From Prevotella sp. (lineage in GTDB: Bacteria > Bacteroidota > Bacteroidia > Bacteroidales > Bacteroidaceae), in the NCBI GenBank assembly GCA_017617615.1, contig JAFZVV010000002.1, forward strand, positions 55,202-119,201: DNA of 64,000 bases, given 5' to 3'. Below the pieces are notes generated by a model. That model was not told the origin of the DNA. It saw nothing but the letters and a program-made list of their open reading frames with translations, and ran no database searches. Position 1 is the first letter of the stretch, and every line of letters starts with the position of its first letter. Positions 8,703 through 18,805 of this stretch are shown piece after piece. A program made the position numbers and the translations under genes.

Positions 8703-8996
8703 ATGCCGTTCCAACCATTAGACCCATTGCTGCACTCTGAGCTGCGACTGGCCGTGATATCGCTGCTCATCAGTGCCGAAGAAGCCGAGTTCCCGTATAT
8801 CAAGGAGCAGACGGGAGCTACGGCGGGCAACCTGAGCGTGCAGATTGAGAAGTTGTCGGCAGCAGGATATATCGAGGTGGAGAAGACCTTCAAGGGCAAG
8901 AAGCCCTGTACCATCTGCCGCATCACCAACAAGGGACGGCAAGCATTGGAGGCATACGTCGAAGCACTGAAGAGTTACCTCAACCTGAAACAGTAA
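8703..8996 (+). CDS. Winged-helix transcriptional regulator (HTH_34/MarR-like)
   Basis: A 97-residue one-domain DNA-binding protein. The pattern HSELRLAVISLL...ATAGNLSVQIEKL...GYIEV...R...ITNKGRQALEAYV is the compact winged-helix fold of the HTH_34 group: the recognition helix is around residues 38-52 and the wing around 55-72. It lacks a separate ligand domain. It sits 3 nt downstream of the membrane protein and is almost certainly co-transcribed, so it probably controls its own promoter or responds to a state of the membrane protein (inference). Confidence 0.85.
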   Translation: MPFQPLDPLLHSELRLAVISLLISAEEAEFPYIKEQTGATAGNLSVQIEKLSAAGYIEVEKTFKGKKPCTICRITNKGRQALEAYVEALKSYLNLKQ

Positions 8997-9005
8997 AAAG
9001 CTACA

Positions 9006-9232
9006 GTTTCGCATTAGCTCAACTATCGGAAGTTTAAACAGGCTGCCCTATCGGGAATTTGAGATGATGGGCGAAATGGGCAGAATGGGTAAAATGGGCT
9101 GAGTCGCCAGTCATATGTCCCTTTAACTTCCCTTTAACTTCCCTTTAACTTCCCTTTAACTTCCCTTTAACTCCTCTATAACTTCCCTTTAACTTCCGAT
9201 AGTTATATGTTGCTGACTACTCATTGCGAAAC
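9006..9232. mobile_element. 227-bp MITE-like element with terminal inverted repeats
   Basis: Both ends carry the same blocks in inverted orientation: outer GTTTCGCA (9006-9013 and 9225-9232) and inner AACTATCGGAAGTT (9021-9034 and 9191-9204), all perfectly matched. The interior holds the 9-bp array ATGGGCRRA (9063-9098), the linker TGAGTCGCCAGTCATATG and seven to eight copies of the 11-bp unit CCCTTTAACTT (9117-9195). No reading frame and no clear target-site duplication were seen. It lies between the winged-helix gene and the ABC-F gene and fills most of that 324-nt gap; the remaining 88 nt hold a -7-like TAATTTTG at 9288-9295. Confidence 0.65.
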
Positions 9233-9290
9233 ACGAGTAAAATAGATTTTCTTCGACCAAGTGGCCTGATAATTCATAAATTTTGCCTAA

Positions 9291-10940
<1,650 letters not shown>

Positions 10941-11043
10941 CACGACGTGCCCGAAATGTGCGACAAATCAGCAATGCTTGCCATGCCCCGAGTGAGTTTG
11001 GCAAGCTTTTTGCTGTGAATAAGGCAGAACAAAAAACATTATT

Positions 11044-11667
11044 ATGGACAAAGACAACGAGATACTGAACGAGGAGATTCAGGAAGAGGTGAACAACACC
11101 CCGGAGAATGAATCGGAGGCCCCGGAAAACGAGGAGCCACAGGAAGAGCCGCAGGAAGAACCTCAGCAAGACAACGCTGAAGACGCAGAAACCCCGGCAG
11201 AACCCGAGGAAGCCAAAGACCCCCTGGAGGAGGCCCAGGCCAAAATCGACGAACTCAACGACACGCTGCTGCGCAAGATGGCCGAGTTTGAGAACTACCG
11301 CAAGCGCACGGTAAAGGAGAAAGCCGAACTGATACTCAATGGCGGAGAGAAGACCATCAAGAAAATCCTGCCCGTCATCGACGATATGGAACGCGCCATA
11401 GAGAACGGTCAGAAGACCGACGACGTGGCTGCCCTGCGCGAGGGGATGGACCTGATTTACAAGAAGTTCATCAAGATACTCGAGGGCGAGGGCGTGAAAC
11501 GGATTGAGACCGACGGACAGGATTTCAACACCGACTACCACGAGGCCATTGCCATGGTGCCCGGCATGGGCGACGACAAGAAGGGCAAGGTCATCGACTG
11601 CGTGCAGACTGGTTACACCCTCAACGACAAGGTGATCCGCTTTGCCAAAGTGGCAGTGGGACAGTGA
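11044..11667 (+). CDS. grpE: Nucleotide exchange factor GrpE
   Basis: A 207-residue cytoplasmic co-chaperone that releases ADP from DnaK. The first 60 residues are very acidic and disordered (runs of EEPQEEPQEE), followed by the long helical dimerisation stalk (about 63-130) with the family motif LRKMAEFENYRKRT, and the C-terminal beta-wing with DYHEAIAMVPG. It is followed after about 200 nt of repeat by dnaJ on the same strand, the usual Bacteroidetes grpE-dnaJ order. dnaK is not in the window. No CIRCE-like operator was recognised upstream. Confidence 0.96.
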   Translation: MDKDNEILNEEIQEEVNNTPENESEAPENEEPQEEPQEEPQQDNAEDAETPAEPEEAKDPLEEAQAKIDELNDTLLRKMAEFENYRKRTVKEKAELILNGGEKTIKKILPVIDDMERAIENGQKTDDVAALREGMDLIYKKFIKILEGEGVKRIETDGQDFNTDYHEAIAMVPGMGDDKKGKVIDCVQTGYTLNDKVIRFAKVAVGQ

Positions 11668-11706
11668 AATTGAAAATTCAAAATTGAAAATTCAAAATTC
11701 AAGATT

Positions 11707-11811
11707 GGGACTTTGTCCCGAATGTCGGCGGCGTTTCGGCATAATGAAAGCGGGCTTTCTTATGCACTCAACTTGCACGACATTTGAAAATTGAAATTTC
11801 GCCCGAAGGGC
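11707..11811. repeat. Hairpin-flanked 60-bp element, copy A
   Basis: A 60-bp element runs from TGTCGGCGGCG (11723) to TTGCACGACA (ends 11782). Its centre is a hairpin, GCATAATGAAAG paired with CTTTCTTATGC around a 4-nt loop. It is flanked by mini-hairpins GGGAC-TTT-GTCCC (11707-11719) and GCCC-GAA-GGGC (11801-11811) within TTGAAAATTGA-type spacer. It lies 86 bp before the dnaJ start. The same element recurs at 13064, 17205 and 31327. Confidence 0.75.
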
Positions 11812-11868
11812 AAAATTGAAGATTAGACTAAACATCACATATCGGCCTACCGATATATGAAATGAGCA

Positions 11869-13017
11869 ATGGCAAATAAAAGAGATTACTACGAGGTGCT
11901 GGGCGTCGACAAGAACGCCAGCGAGGATGAAATCAAGAAGGCCTATCGGAAGATAGCCATCAAATACCATCCCGACCGTAACCCCAACAACAAGGAGGCC
12001 GAAGAGAAATTCAAGGAGGCCGCCGAGGCCTACGACGTGCTGCACGACCCACAGAAGCGCCAGCAGTACGACCAGTTCGGATTTGATGCGCCCGGCGGAT
12101 TCGGCGGGTTCAGCAGCGGCGGTTTCAGCATGGACGACATCTTCGACATGTTCGGAGGCATCTTCGGCGGTCGAGGCGGGTTCGGCGGGTTCGGTGGCGG
12201 TGGCCGTCAGCGTGCCCAATACCGTGGCGGCGACCTCAGGCTGAAGGTGAAACTCAACCTGCAGGAGATTTCCACCGGCGTGACGAAGAAGTTCCGCGTG
12301 AAGAAAGACATCGTATGCGCACACTGCCACGGCACAGGGGCAGAGGCGGGCTCGCAGCCCGAGACCTGTCCGACCTGTCACGGCAGCGGATACACCGTGC
12401 AGACGAAGCAAACCATCTTCGGCGTGATGCAGACCCAGGGCAGTTGTCCCACCTGTCACGGTGAAGGAAAAATCATCAAGAACCGCTGTAAGGAATGCGG
12501 CGGCGACGGTGTCATCAAGGGCGAGGAAGTGGTAGAAATCAAGATTCCCGCCGGCGTGGCCGACGGCATGGTGCTCACCGTGCAGGGCAAGGGCAATGCC
12601 GGTCCGCACAACGGCATCCCCGGCGACATCCAGGTCTTTATCAGCGAAGAAGACAACGACACCTTCATCCGTCAGGACAACGACTTGATTTACAACCTGT
12701 TGCTCGACTTCCCCACGGCAGCCCTCGGCGGCGAGGTGAAGATTCCCACCATCGAAGGAACGAAACTGAAAATCAACCTCGAGCCCGGCATACAGCCCGG
12801 CACCACGAAACGGTTGCGTGGCAAGGGTCTTCCCGCCGTACAGGGCTACGGACACGGCAATGGCGACATCATCGTCAATATCAGTGTATATGTGCCCAAG
12901 ACCCTCTCGCACGAAGAGAAGAAGATGCTCGAGAAGATGAAGGAAAGCGACAACTTCAAGAGCGACAGCGCCACAAAGAAGAACATCTTCCAGAAGTTCA
13001 AGAATTATTTCAATTAG
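11869..13017 (+). CDS. dnaJ: Chaperone protein DnaJ
   Basis: A full-length (382-residue) type I J-protein that delivers unfolded clients to DnaK and stimulates its ATPase. The J domain (1-70) has the HPD motif in KYHPDRNP, followed by the G/F-rich linker (about 78-120). The zinc region has four CxxCxGxG repeats ([32 protein letters not shown]), then the client-binding beta domains. The start codon follows the short overlapping string ATGAGCAATGGC; the second ATG is used because it yields the standard [14 protein letters not shown]-terminus. Together with grpE it forms a heat-shock pair. Confidence 0.97.
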   Translation: MANKRDYYEVLGVDKNASEDEIKKAYRKIAIKYHPDRNPNNKEAEEKFKEAAEAYDVLHDPQKRQQYDQFGFDAPGGFGGFSSGGFSMDDIFDMFGGIFGGRGGFGGFGGGGRQRAQYRGGDLRLKVKLNLQEISTGVTKKFRVKKDIVCAHCHGTGAEAGSQPETCPTCHGSGYTVQTKQTIFGVMQTQGSCPTCHGEGKIIKNRCKECGGDGVIKGEEVVEIKIPAGVADGMVLTVQGKGNAGPHNGIPGDIQVFISEEDNDTFIRQDNDLIYNLLLDFPTAALGGEVKIPTIEGTKLKINLEPGIQPGTTKRLRGKGLPAVQGYGHGNGDIIVNISVYVPKTLSHEEKKMLEKMKESDNFKSDSATKKNIFQKFKNYFN

Positions 13018-13063
13018 GTTTGAGGTTTGAGATTTGAGGTTTGAGGTTTAAGCTTCGCTTGAT

Positions 13064-13112
13064 TGTCGGCGGCACCTCAGCATACTGAAAGTAAACTTTC
13101 GTCTGCTCGACA
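13064..13112. repeat. 60-bp element, copy B (shortened to 49 bp)
   Basis: Runs from TGTCGGCGGCACC to GCTCGACA with the central hairpin GAAAG-TAAA-CTTTC. About 11 bp of the right arm present in the other copies are missing. A mini-hairpin AAGC-TTC-GCTT (13050-13060) precedes it. The folC start codon is only 8 bp downstream, so the element lies in the likely ribosome-binding region. Confidence 0.7.
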
Positions 13113-13120
13113 TTTGAGAG

Positions 13121-14404
13121 ATGAACTATCAAGAGACCATAGAATACCTGTACCACTGTGCCCCAGTCTTCGAGAAGATTGGGGCCGGCGCTTATAAGGA
13201 AGGGCTCGACAACACCCACGCCCTCGACGAGCGCCTCGGGCATCCCCACCGGCAGTTCCTCACCATTCACGTGGCGGGCACCAACGGCAAGGGGTCGGTA
13301 TCGCATACGCTGGCTGCCATCCTCCAGGCAGCAGGATACAAGGTGGGACTATATACCTCGCCACACCTCGTCGACTTCCGCGAGCGCATCCGAGTGAACG
13401 GCAGATGTGTCGACAAGCGCTATGTCATCAATTTCGTGAAGCGCCACCGCGCGTTCTTCGAACCCCTCCATCCCTCGTTCTTCGAACTCACTACCGCCAT
13501 GGCATTCGACTACTTCGCACGACAGCAGGTAGACATCGCCGTCGTGGAAGTGGGACTCGGCGGACGGCTCGACTGCACCAACATCATCAAGCCCGTCGTA
13601 GCGGTCATCACCAATATCAGCAAAGACCACACCCAATTCCTGGGCGACACCATCGCACAGATAGCCGGCGAAAAGGCGGGCATCATCAAGAAAGGCGTGC
13701 CCGTGGTGATCGGCGAGGCCAACGACATCACACGTCCTGTCTTCACCGCCAAGGCCCACGACATGGAAGCCCCCATCACCTTCGCCGAAGACCATGCGCT
13801 GATCAAAGACGCACTGCCCACCCCCGACGGTGGCATGCAGTATACCCACGCCGACGGCCACACCTTCCACGGACAGCTCGGCGGCATCTACCAGACGAAG
13901 AACACCAACACCGTGCTCGCTACCGTAGACGTGGCACGCCAACAAGGACTCCACATCACCGACGAGGCGGTGAAGGAGGGCATCGCCACGGCTGCCACAG
14001 CCACAGGACTGATGGGCAGATGGCAAGTATTGCGCCAACGGCCCACCGTGGTGTGCGACACCGGGCACAACGTGGGGGGATGGCAATACATCTCACGTCA
14101 ACTGGCCATGCAGCGCTACGACCGCCTGCACATCGTCTTCGGCATGGTAGACGACAAGGACATCGACACCGTGATGGGCTTGTTGCCCACCGATGCCACC
14201 TATTATTTCACCCAAGCCTCAAGCAAACGCGCCATACCACACGGTGAGGTGCTCTCGCGTGGAAAAGCCCACCACCTGCAAGGCACCTCCTACCCCACTG
14301 TGGCCGAGGCATACAAGGCAGCCATCACCGCCGCCCACCCCGATGACTTCATCTTCGTGGGCGGAAGCAGTTACGTGGTGGCGGATTTGTTGGTGGTTTT
14401 ATAG
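13121..14404 (+). CDS. folC: Dihydrofolate/folylpolyglutamate synthase FolC
   Basis: A 427-residue ATP-dependent ligase of the Mur/FolC family that joins glutamate to dihydropteroate and to folates in the cytoplasm. It has the P-loop GTNGKGS (53-59), the LYTSPHL segment, the EVGLGGRLDCTN metal/substrate motif around 142-153, SKDHTQFLG, and the C-terminal DTGHNVGG motif of the glutamate ligase domain. Length is normal. The start codon is 8 bp after a 60-bp repeat element; a group of short tandem repeats follows the stop. No neighbouring folate gene is visible. Confidence 0.95.
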   Translation: MNYQETIEYLYHCAPVFEKIGAGAYKEGLDNTHALDERLGHPHRQFLTIHVAGTNGKGSVSHTLAAILQAAGYKVGLYTSPHLVDFRERIRVNGRCVDKRYVINFVKRHRAFFEPLHPSFFELTTAMAFDYFARQQVDIAVVEVGLGGRLDCTNIIKPVVAVITNISKDHTQFLGDTIAQIAGEKAGIIKKGVPVVIGEANDITRPVFTAKAHDMEAPITFAEDHALIKDALPTPDGGMQYTHADGHTFHGQLGGIYQTKNTNTVLATVDVARQQGLHITDEAVKEGIATAATATGLMGRWQVLRQRPTVVCDTGHNVGGWQYISRQLAMQRYDRLHIVFGMVDDKDIDTVMGLLPTDATYYFTQASSKRAIPHGEVLSRGKAHHLQGTSYPTVAEAYKAAITAAHPDDFIFVGGSSYVVADLLVVL

Positions 14405-14446
14405 GAACTATAGTAACTATAGTAACTATAGGGACTATAGTAATTG
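14404..14446. repeat. Short tandem repeat, 10-11-bp ACTATAGTA units
   Basis: Four imperfect units of AACTATAGTA directly after the folC stop codon. Shorter relatives (GGGACTATAGTAC near 3588, GAACTATAGTTATAG near 32701) occur in other gaps. Confidence 0.6.
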
Positions 14447-14458
14447 ATGAGCGGCCTT

Positions 14459-14475
14459 AATTGTTTTTAACAATT
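14459..14475. promoter_or_regulatory. Palindrome upstream of the galM promoter
   Basis: AATTGTTTTTAACAATT is a perfect inverted repeat of 7-bp arms around TTT, 28 bp upstream of the -33 box of the galactose operon. It is a plausible operator; the cognate regulator is unknown, and its core loosely resembles the TGTTA...TAACA sites near 18.7 kb. Confidence 0.45.
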
Positions 14476-14502
14476 CCAAATCCTTACTTTTTCGGCGTTT
14501 CT

Positions 14503-14534
14503 TTTGTTGTTCTCGTATTTTTTTAGTTATTTTG
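14503..14534 (+). promoter_or_regulatory. Promoter of the galM-MFS-galK operon
   Basis: TTTG (14503-14506) and TTATTTTG (14527-14534, seven of eight positions of TAnnTTTG) are separated by 20 bp, about 78 nt before the galM start. Confidence 0.6.
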
Positions 14535-14611
14535 CAGACTACATCTATTACAATCTGCAGTAATTCGCCATGCGAATCACTGCGGGTCTCACCAACTAAA
14601 AACCAGTAATT

Positions 14612-15700
14612 ATGAGCACAATCGAAACAGAAAATCTCTGTGGCCTGAAGAGAAAAAACTTTCAGACCACGATCAATGGGAAAAACACCGATTTGTTTAT
14701 ACTCAAAAACAGTCTTGGCAACGAAGTGGCCATTACCAACTATGGCGGTGCCATCGTAGGTATCATGGTTCCCGACAGAGACGGCAACTTAGCCAATGTC
14801 ATACAAGGCTATGACAACATCCAAGACGCCATCAATGCATCACAACCTTATTTGTCGACCCTCATCGGGCGCTTTGGCAACCGCATCTGTCGCGGGCAGT
14901 TCCGCCTGCGCGGCAAGGACTACCAGTTGGCCATCAACAACGGTCCCAACGCCCTCCACGGCGGTCCGAAGGGCTTCCATGCCCGTGTGTGGGATGCCGT
15001 ACAGATGAACGACCAGTCATTAGTGCTCGAACTCATCTCCGCCTATGGCGAGGAAGGGTACACCGGCGAAGTGAAAGTGACCGTGGTGTATACCTGGACC
15101 AATGAGAATGAGCTGATGATAGAATACCTTGCCACGACGAACAAGATGACCATCATCAACCTCACAAACCATGGCTTCTTCAGTCTGGCAGGCATCGCCA
15201 ACCCCACTCCCACCATCGAGGACCTGGAATGCGAAATCAATGCCGACTACTATCTGCCCATCGACGAGACATCCATCCCCACCGGTGAAATACGCTTCGT
15301 GAAAGACACGCCGTTCGACTTCCGCACGCCGAAACCCATCGGCCGCGACATCGACGCCGACAACGAGCAAATCAAGAACGGTACGGGCTACGACCACTGC
15401 TATGTGCTCAACAAGCGCGAGGAAGGCGAACTGAGTTTCGCCGCACGCATCTATGAGCCGAAGAGCGGCCGCACGATGGACGTCTACACCACCGAGCCCG
15501 GCGTGCAACTCTACACCGACAACTTCGGTGCCGGCGAGAAGGGCCAGAATGGTGCCACCTTCCCCCGCCGCAGTGCTATCTGCTTCGAGGCTCAGCACTT
15601 CCCCGACACGCCCAACCATCCTTATTTCCCCTCCGTGGTGCTGAAACCCGGTCGCCGCTACAAGCAGAAGACCATCTACCAGTTTGGTGTGAGGAAATAA
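14612..15700 (+). CDS. galM: Aldose 1-epimerase (mutarotase), cytoplasmic
   Basis: A 362-residue galactose mutarotase that interconverts alpha and beta anomers of free hexoses. It has the GalM motifs TNYGG near 45, RFGNRI, NNGPNALHGGPKGFH with the active-site histidine, LTNHGFFSL with the second catalytic histidine (the family more often has NHxYFNL), and CFEAQHFPDTPNH with the catalytic glutamate. No signal peptide is present, unlike the second epimerase at 18806. It is first gene of an operon with an MFS sugar permease and galactokinase, so it prepares imported galactose for phosphorylation. Confidence 0.92.
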   Translation: MSTIETENLCGLKRKNFQTTINGKNTDLFILKNSLGNEVAITNYGGAIVGIMVPDRDGNLANVIQGYDNIQDAINASQPYLSTLIGRFGNRICRGQFRLRGKDYQLAINNGPNALHGGPKGFHARVWDAVQMNDQSLVLELISAYGEEGYTGEVKVTVVYTWTNENELMIEYLATTNKMTIINLTNHGFFSLAGIANPTPTIEDLECEINADYYLPIDETSIPTGEIRFVKDTPFDFRTPKPIGRDIDADNEQIKNGTGYDHCYVLNKREEGELSFAARIYEPKSGRTMDVYTTEPGVQLYTDNFGAGEKGQNGATFPRRSAICFEAQHFPDTPNHPYFPSVVLKPGRRYKQKTIYQFGVRK

Positions 15701-15866
15701 CAAACTACCCGTCACCCGTTTTCCTTTACGGTGTGTGCCGTGGAGGAAAGCGGGAAAACGGAACGCGGAAGACCTGGAATATCCAGGAATCCCGTATTTT
15801 CGGGAACACCTGGACTTTCCGGATCCGTGAAAAACCAATCGAAAACACTATCAAACACATAAAGAA

Positions 15867-17189
15867 ATGAGCAACCAAAAACAAAATGGAAGGGTCATCG
15901 CCATTATCACGATGTTCTTCCTCTATGCAATGATTTCGTTCGTCACCAACCTGGGAGCACCCATTGGTGTCATTTGGAAAAACCAGCCTGAAATCGGTGG
16001 CAGCAACGTGCTCGGCATCATGGGTAACTTCATGAACTTCTTCGCATACCTGTTCATGGGTATCCCCGCCGGCAAGATGCTGACCAAGGTAGGTTACAAG
16101 AAGACCGCCCTCATCGGCATCGCCGTGGGCTTCTTCGGCGTACTGATACAATACCTCTCGGGATTCTCGAGTGGCATTCCCGGATTCTGCATCTACCTAC
16201 TCGGTGCATTCATCTCCGGTTTCTCCGTATGTATCCTCAACACCGTGGTCAACCCGATGCTCAACCTGCTCGGTGGCGGTGGTAACCGCGGCAACCAGCT
16301 CAACCTCATTGGAGGTACGCTCAACTCACTCGCCGGCACGATGACCCCGATGCTCGTAGGCGCTCTCATCGGTACTGTCACCGCCTCGACCCAGATGGCC
16401 GACGTCAACCTGGTGATGTACATCGCCATGGCCGTCTTCGCCTGCGCATTCATCATATTGCTCTTCATCCCGATAGAAGACCCGGAGATTGGCAAAGTCA
16501 CTGCCGACACCGTGTTCGAGCACTCACCCTGGTCGTTCCGCCACTGTCTGCTCGGCGTCATCGCCATCTTCGTCTATGTGGGCGTAGAGGTAGGTATCCC
16601 CGGTGGACTCAACTTCTACCTGTCGGATACCACTGCCAAGGGAGCGTGGGTTAATCCCGAAGCCATACTCAATGCCGCCACCATCGGTGGTGCCGTGGCA
16701 GCCATGTACTGGTTGCTCATGCTCGTAGGACGTCTCTGCTCCAGCTTCATCGCAGGCAAGGTGTCGTCGCGCCAGCTGATGCTCTTCACCACCTTCGTAG
16801 GTATGGTGCTCATCGTGGCTGCCATGCTCATCCCGAAGTCGGTGACCGTAAGCATGCCGTTGGTGAAAATCCTTGAAGGCACCGTAGAGATGACCACCGT
16901 GCCACTGAGCGCCCTGTTGCTCGTGCTCGTGGGTCTCTGCACATCCGTGATGTGGCCCTCGATCTTCAACCTTGCCACCGAGGGACTGGGCAAATACACC
17001 GCACAGGCTTCCGGCATCTTCATGATGATGGTGGTAGGCGGTGGCGTGCTCCCCGTGATACAGAATTTCTTCGCCGACTTCATGGGCTACATGCCGAGTT
17101 ACTTCGTCTACCTGATTGCCATGGCATACATGTTCTATTACGCCCTCTACGGCTGCAAGAACGTGAACAAGGATATTCCTGTGGACTAA
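15867..17189 (+). CDS. MFS glucose/galactose:H+ symporter (FucP/GluP type)
   Basis: A 440-residue inner-membrane permease with about 12 hydrophobic segments. The N-terminal half shows the FucP/GluP sub-family features FFAYLFMGIPAGKMLTKVG (MFS motif A-like loop) and NTVVNPMLNLLGGG-type sequence, which normally marks glucose/galactose permeases. It lies between galM and galK and is probably the galactose (or glucose) importer of this operon. The 166-nt gap from galM contains purine-rich CCTGGAA/TCCGGA-like repeats but no clear terminator, so read-through is likely. Confidence 0.9.
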   Translation: MSNQKQNGRVIAIITMFFLYAMISFVTNLGAPIGVIWKNQPEIGGSNVLGIMGNFMNFFAYLFMGIPAGKMLTKVGYKKTALIGIAVGFFGVLIQYLSGFSSGIPGFCIYLLGAFISGFSVCILNTVVNPMLNLLGGGGNRGNQLNLIGGTLNSLAGTMTPMLVGALIGTVTASTQMADVNLVMYIAMAVFACAFIILLFIPIEDPEIGKVTADTVFEHSPWSFRHCLLGVIAIFVYVGVEVGIPGGLNFYLSDTTAKGAWVNPEAILNAATIGGAVAAMYWLLMLVGRLCSSFIAGKVSSRQLMLFTTFVGMVLIVAAMLIPKSVTVSMPLVKILEGTVEMTTVPLSALLLVLVGLCTSVMWPSIFNLATEGLGKYTAQASGIFMMMVVGGGVLPVIQNFFADFMGYMPSYFVYLIAMAYMFYYALYGCKNVNKDIPVD

Positions 17190-17204
17190 AACTCAAACCT
17201 CAAT

Positions 17205-17264
17205 TGTCGTGCAAGCCGAATGCAGACGAAAGTTTACTTTCAGTATGCTGAGGCGCCGCCGACA
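17205..17264. repeat. 60-bp element, copy C (reverse orientation)
   Basis: Reads TGTCGTGCAA ... GCCGCCGACA on the plus strand, the reverse complement of copies A, B and D, with the central hairpin GAAAG-TTTA-CTTTC. A mini-hairpin AAGC-GAA-GCTT (17268-17278) follows. It fills most of the gap between the MFS permease and galK, 44 bp before the galK start. Confidence 0.75.
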
Positions 17265-17308
17265 ATCAAGCGAAGCTTAAAACTCAAATCTCAAACCAAA
17301 CAATAATT

Positions 17309-18472
17309 ATGGATATCGAATTTGTAAGAAGTCGCTTTATCAAGCATTTCGACGGACTTACCGGCAACATCTACCACTCACCCGGACGTATCAACCTCAT
17401 CGGAGAGCACACCGACTACAATGGCGGGTTCGTGTTCCCAGGCGCAGTAGACCTCGGCATCATGGCCGAAATGCGGCCCAACGGTACAGAGAGCATGATA
17501 CGTGCCTATTCCATCGACCTGAAAGACCGCGTGGACTTCGACTTCCACGATGGCAAGGGACCACGTGCCACATGGGCACGGTTCATCTATGGCATGGCCC
17601 TCGAGATGGAAGCCCTCGGCGTGCCCGTCAAGGGATTCAACATCGCCTTTGCCGGTGATGTGCCCCTCGGAGCAGGTATGTCGTCGTCGGCAGCCATGGA
17701 GAGTTGCTTCGGATGCGGTCTCAACGACCTCTTCGGCGAGAACAAGGTATCGAAATGGGACATCGCCCTTGCCGGACAGGCCACCGAACACAAGTATATC
17801 GGCGTGAACTGCGGTATCATGGACCAGTTTGCCAGCGTCTTCGGCAAGGCAGGACATCTCATGCGCCTCGACTGCCGCTCACGCGAGTTCGAGTACTTCC
17901 CCTTCAACCCCGTGGGCTACAAGGTGGTGCTCCTCAACTCCTGCGTGAAACACGAACTGGTGGGCTCGCCCTATAACGACCGCCGCAACTCGTGCGAGAA
18001 TGTGGTGAAGCACATCGCCGCCAAGCACCCGGAGGGCAAGTTCGAGACCCTGCGCGACTGCACATGGGAACAGCTCGATGAGGTACGCGCCGAAGTGGGT
18101 GAGGAAGACTACACCCGCGCACACTTCGTCCTCGGCGAGAAAGACCGTGTGCTGGCCGTCTGCGATGCCCTCGTGGCAGGCGACTACGAGACCGTGGGCA
18201 AGAAGATGTACGAGACCCACTACGGGCTGAGCAAGGAGTATGAGGTGAGTTGCGAAGAACTCGACTTCCTCAACGACATCGCCAAGGAGAACGGCGTCAC
18301 AGGTAGCCGCATCATGGGAGGCGGTTTCGGCGGATGCACCATCAACCTGGTGAAAGACGAGCTCTACGACAAGTTCATCGAAGATGCCAAGAAGAAGTAC
18401 TTCGAGAAGTTCAACAAGCAACTCAAAGTCATCGACGTGGTCATCGGCGACGGCTCACGCAAACTCTGCTGA
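17309..18472 (+). CDS. galK: Galactokinase
   Basis: A 387-residue GHMP kinase that converts alpha-D-galactose plus ATP to galactose 1-phosphate. It has the galactokinase signature GRINLIGEHTDYNGG (about 28-42), the phosphate-binding loop LGAGMSSSAA near 119-128, and motif 3 GGGFGGC near the C-terminus. GalT and GalE, which would use the product, are not next to it. It is the last gene of the galactose operon and is followed by a strong terminator. Confidence 0.96.
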   Translation: MDIEFVRSRFIKHFDGLTGNIYHSPGRINLIGEHTDYNGGFVFPGAVDLGIMAEMRPNGTESMIRAYSIDLKDRVDFDFHDGKGPRATWARFIYGMALEMEALGVPVKGFNIAFAGDVPLGAGMSSSAAMESCFGCGLNDLFGENKVSKWDIALAGQATEHKYIGVNCGIMDQFASVFGKAGHLMRLDCRSREFEYFPFNPVGYKVVLLNSCVKHELVGSPYNDRRNSCENVVKHIAAKHPEGKFETLRDCTWEQLDEVRAEVGEEDYTRAHFVLGEKDRVLAVCDALVAGDYETVGKKMYETHYGLSKEYEVSCEELDFLNDIAKENGVTGSRIMGGGFGGCTINLVKDELYDKFIEDAKKKYFEKFNKQLKVIDVVIGDGSRKLC

Positions 18473-18513
18473 TAACGACAGAAAGAACAACCGATAGGCA
18501 TTTTGCCTTCGTC

Positions 18514-18547
18514 ACAAGTGCGGCCCCAATGCCGCACTTGTTTTTTT
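18514..18547 (+). terminator. Rho-independent terminator after galK
   Basis: Perfect 11-bp stem ACAAGTGCGGC / GCCGCACTTGT (18514-18524, 18531-18541) with a 6-nt loop, followed by seven T residues. This closes the galM-MFS-galK transcript. Confidence 0.92.
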
Positions 18548-18548
18548 A

Positions 18549-18626
18549 TCCCGGAAAAACTGGAAAATCCGGATAATCCGGAGAACCCGGAAAAACCGGA
18601 AAAACCGGAAAAACCGGAAATTCCGT
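18549..18626. repeat. Degenerate CCGGAAAAA tandem repeat
   Basis: About eight imperfect units of 9-10 bp (CCGGAAAAA or CCGGATAAT) directly behind the galK terminator. The same type occurs at 28626-28735, and in weaker form around 15765-15840. No coding potential is visible. Confidence 0.7.
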
Positions 18627-18685
18627 GATACCCCCCAGAAAAACACCCTGAAAAACCACATTTTCACCCTGGAAATCTTAAAAAG

Positions 18686-18762
18686 TGTTATTTTTACACT
18701 TTTGTGTTAAATAACATATACCCAATCTATTGCAGTTTTCAAAAAATAATTGTATTTTTACA
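18686..18762. promoter_or_regulatory. Three candidate AraR operator palindromes
   Basis: Three related short palindromes lie in 77 bp: TGTTATTTTTACA (18686-18698), TGTTAAATAACA (18705-18716) and TGTATTTTTACA (18751-18762). The first two also form a larger imperfect inverted repeat (18688-18714). The third covers the -7 box of the adjacent promoter, a position where a repressor would block transcription. The regulator gene araR is 3.1 kb downstream in the same gene group. Confidence 0.6.
18730..18760 (+). promoter_or_regulatory. Promoter of the arabinose gene group
   Basis: TTG at 18730-18732 (part of ATTG) and TATTTTTA at 18753-18760 (seven of eight positions of TAnnTTTG) have the standard 20-bp spacing. 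The start codon at 18806 is about 40 nt after the expected transcription start. Confidence 0.65.
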
Positions 18763-18805
18763 CCCAAAATGGAAATTATCAAACTATAAACCATTACATT
18801 ACATT

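Noticed and set aside
9063..9195. CRISPR array
   Set aside because: Units are 9 and 11 bp and directly adjacent without unique spacers; no cas genes are present.
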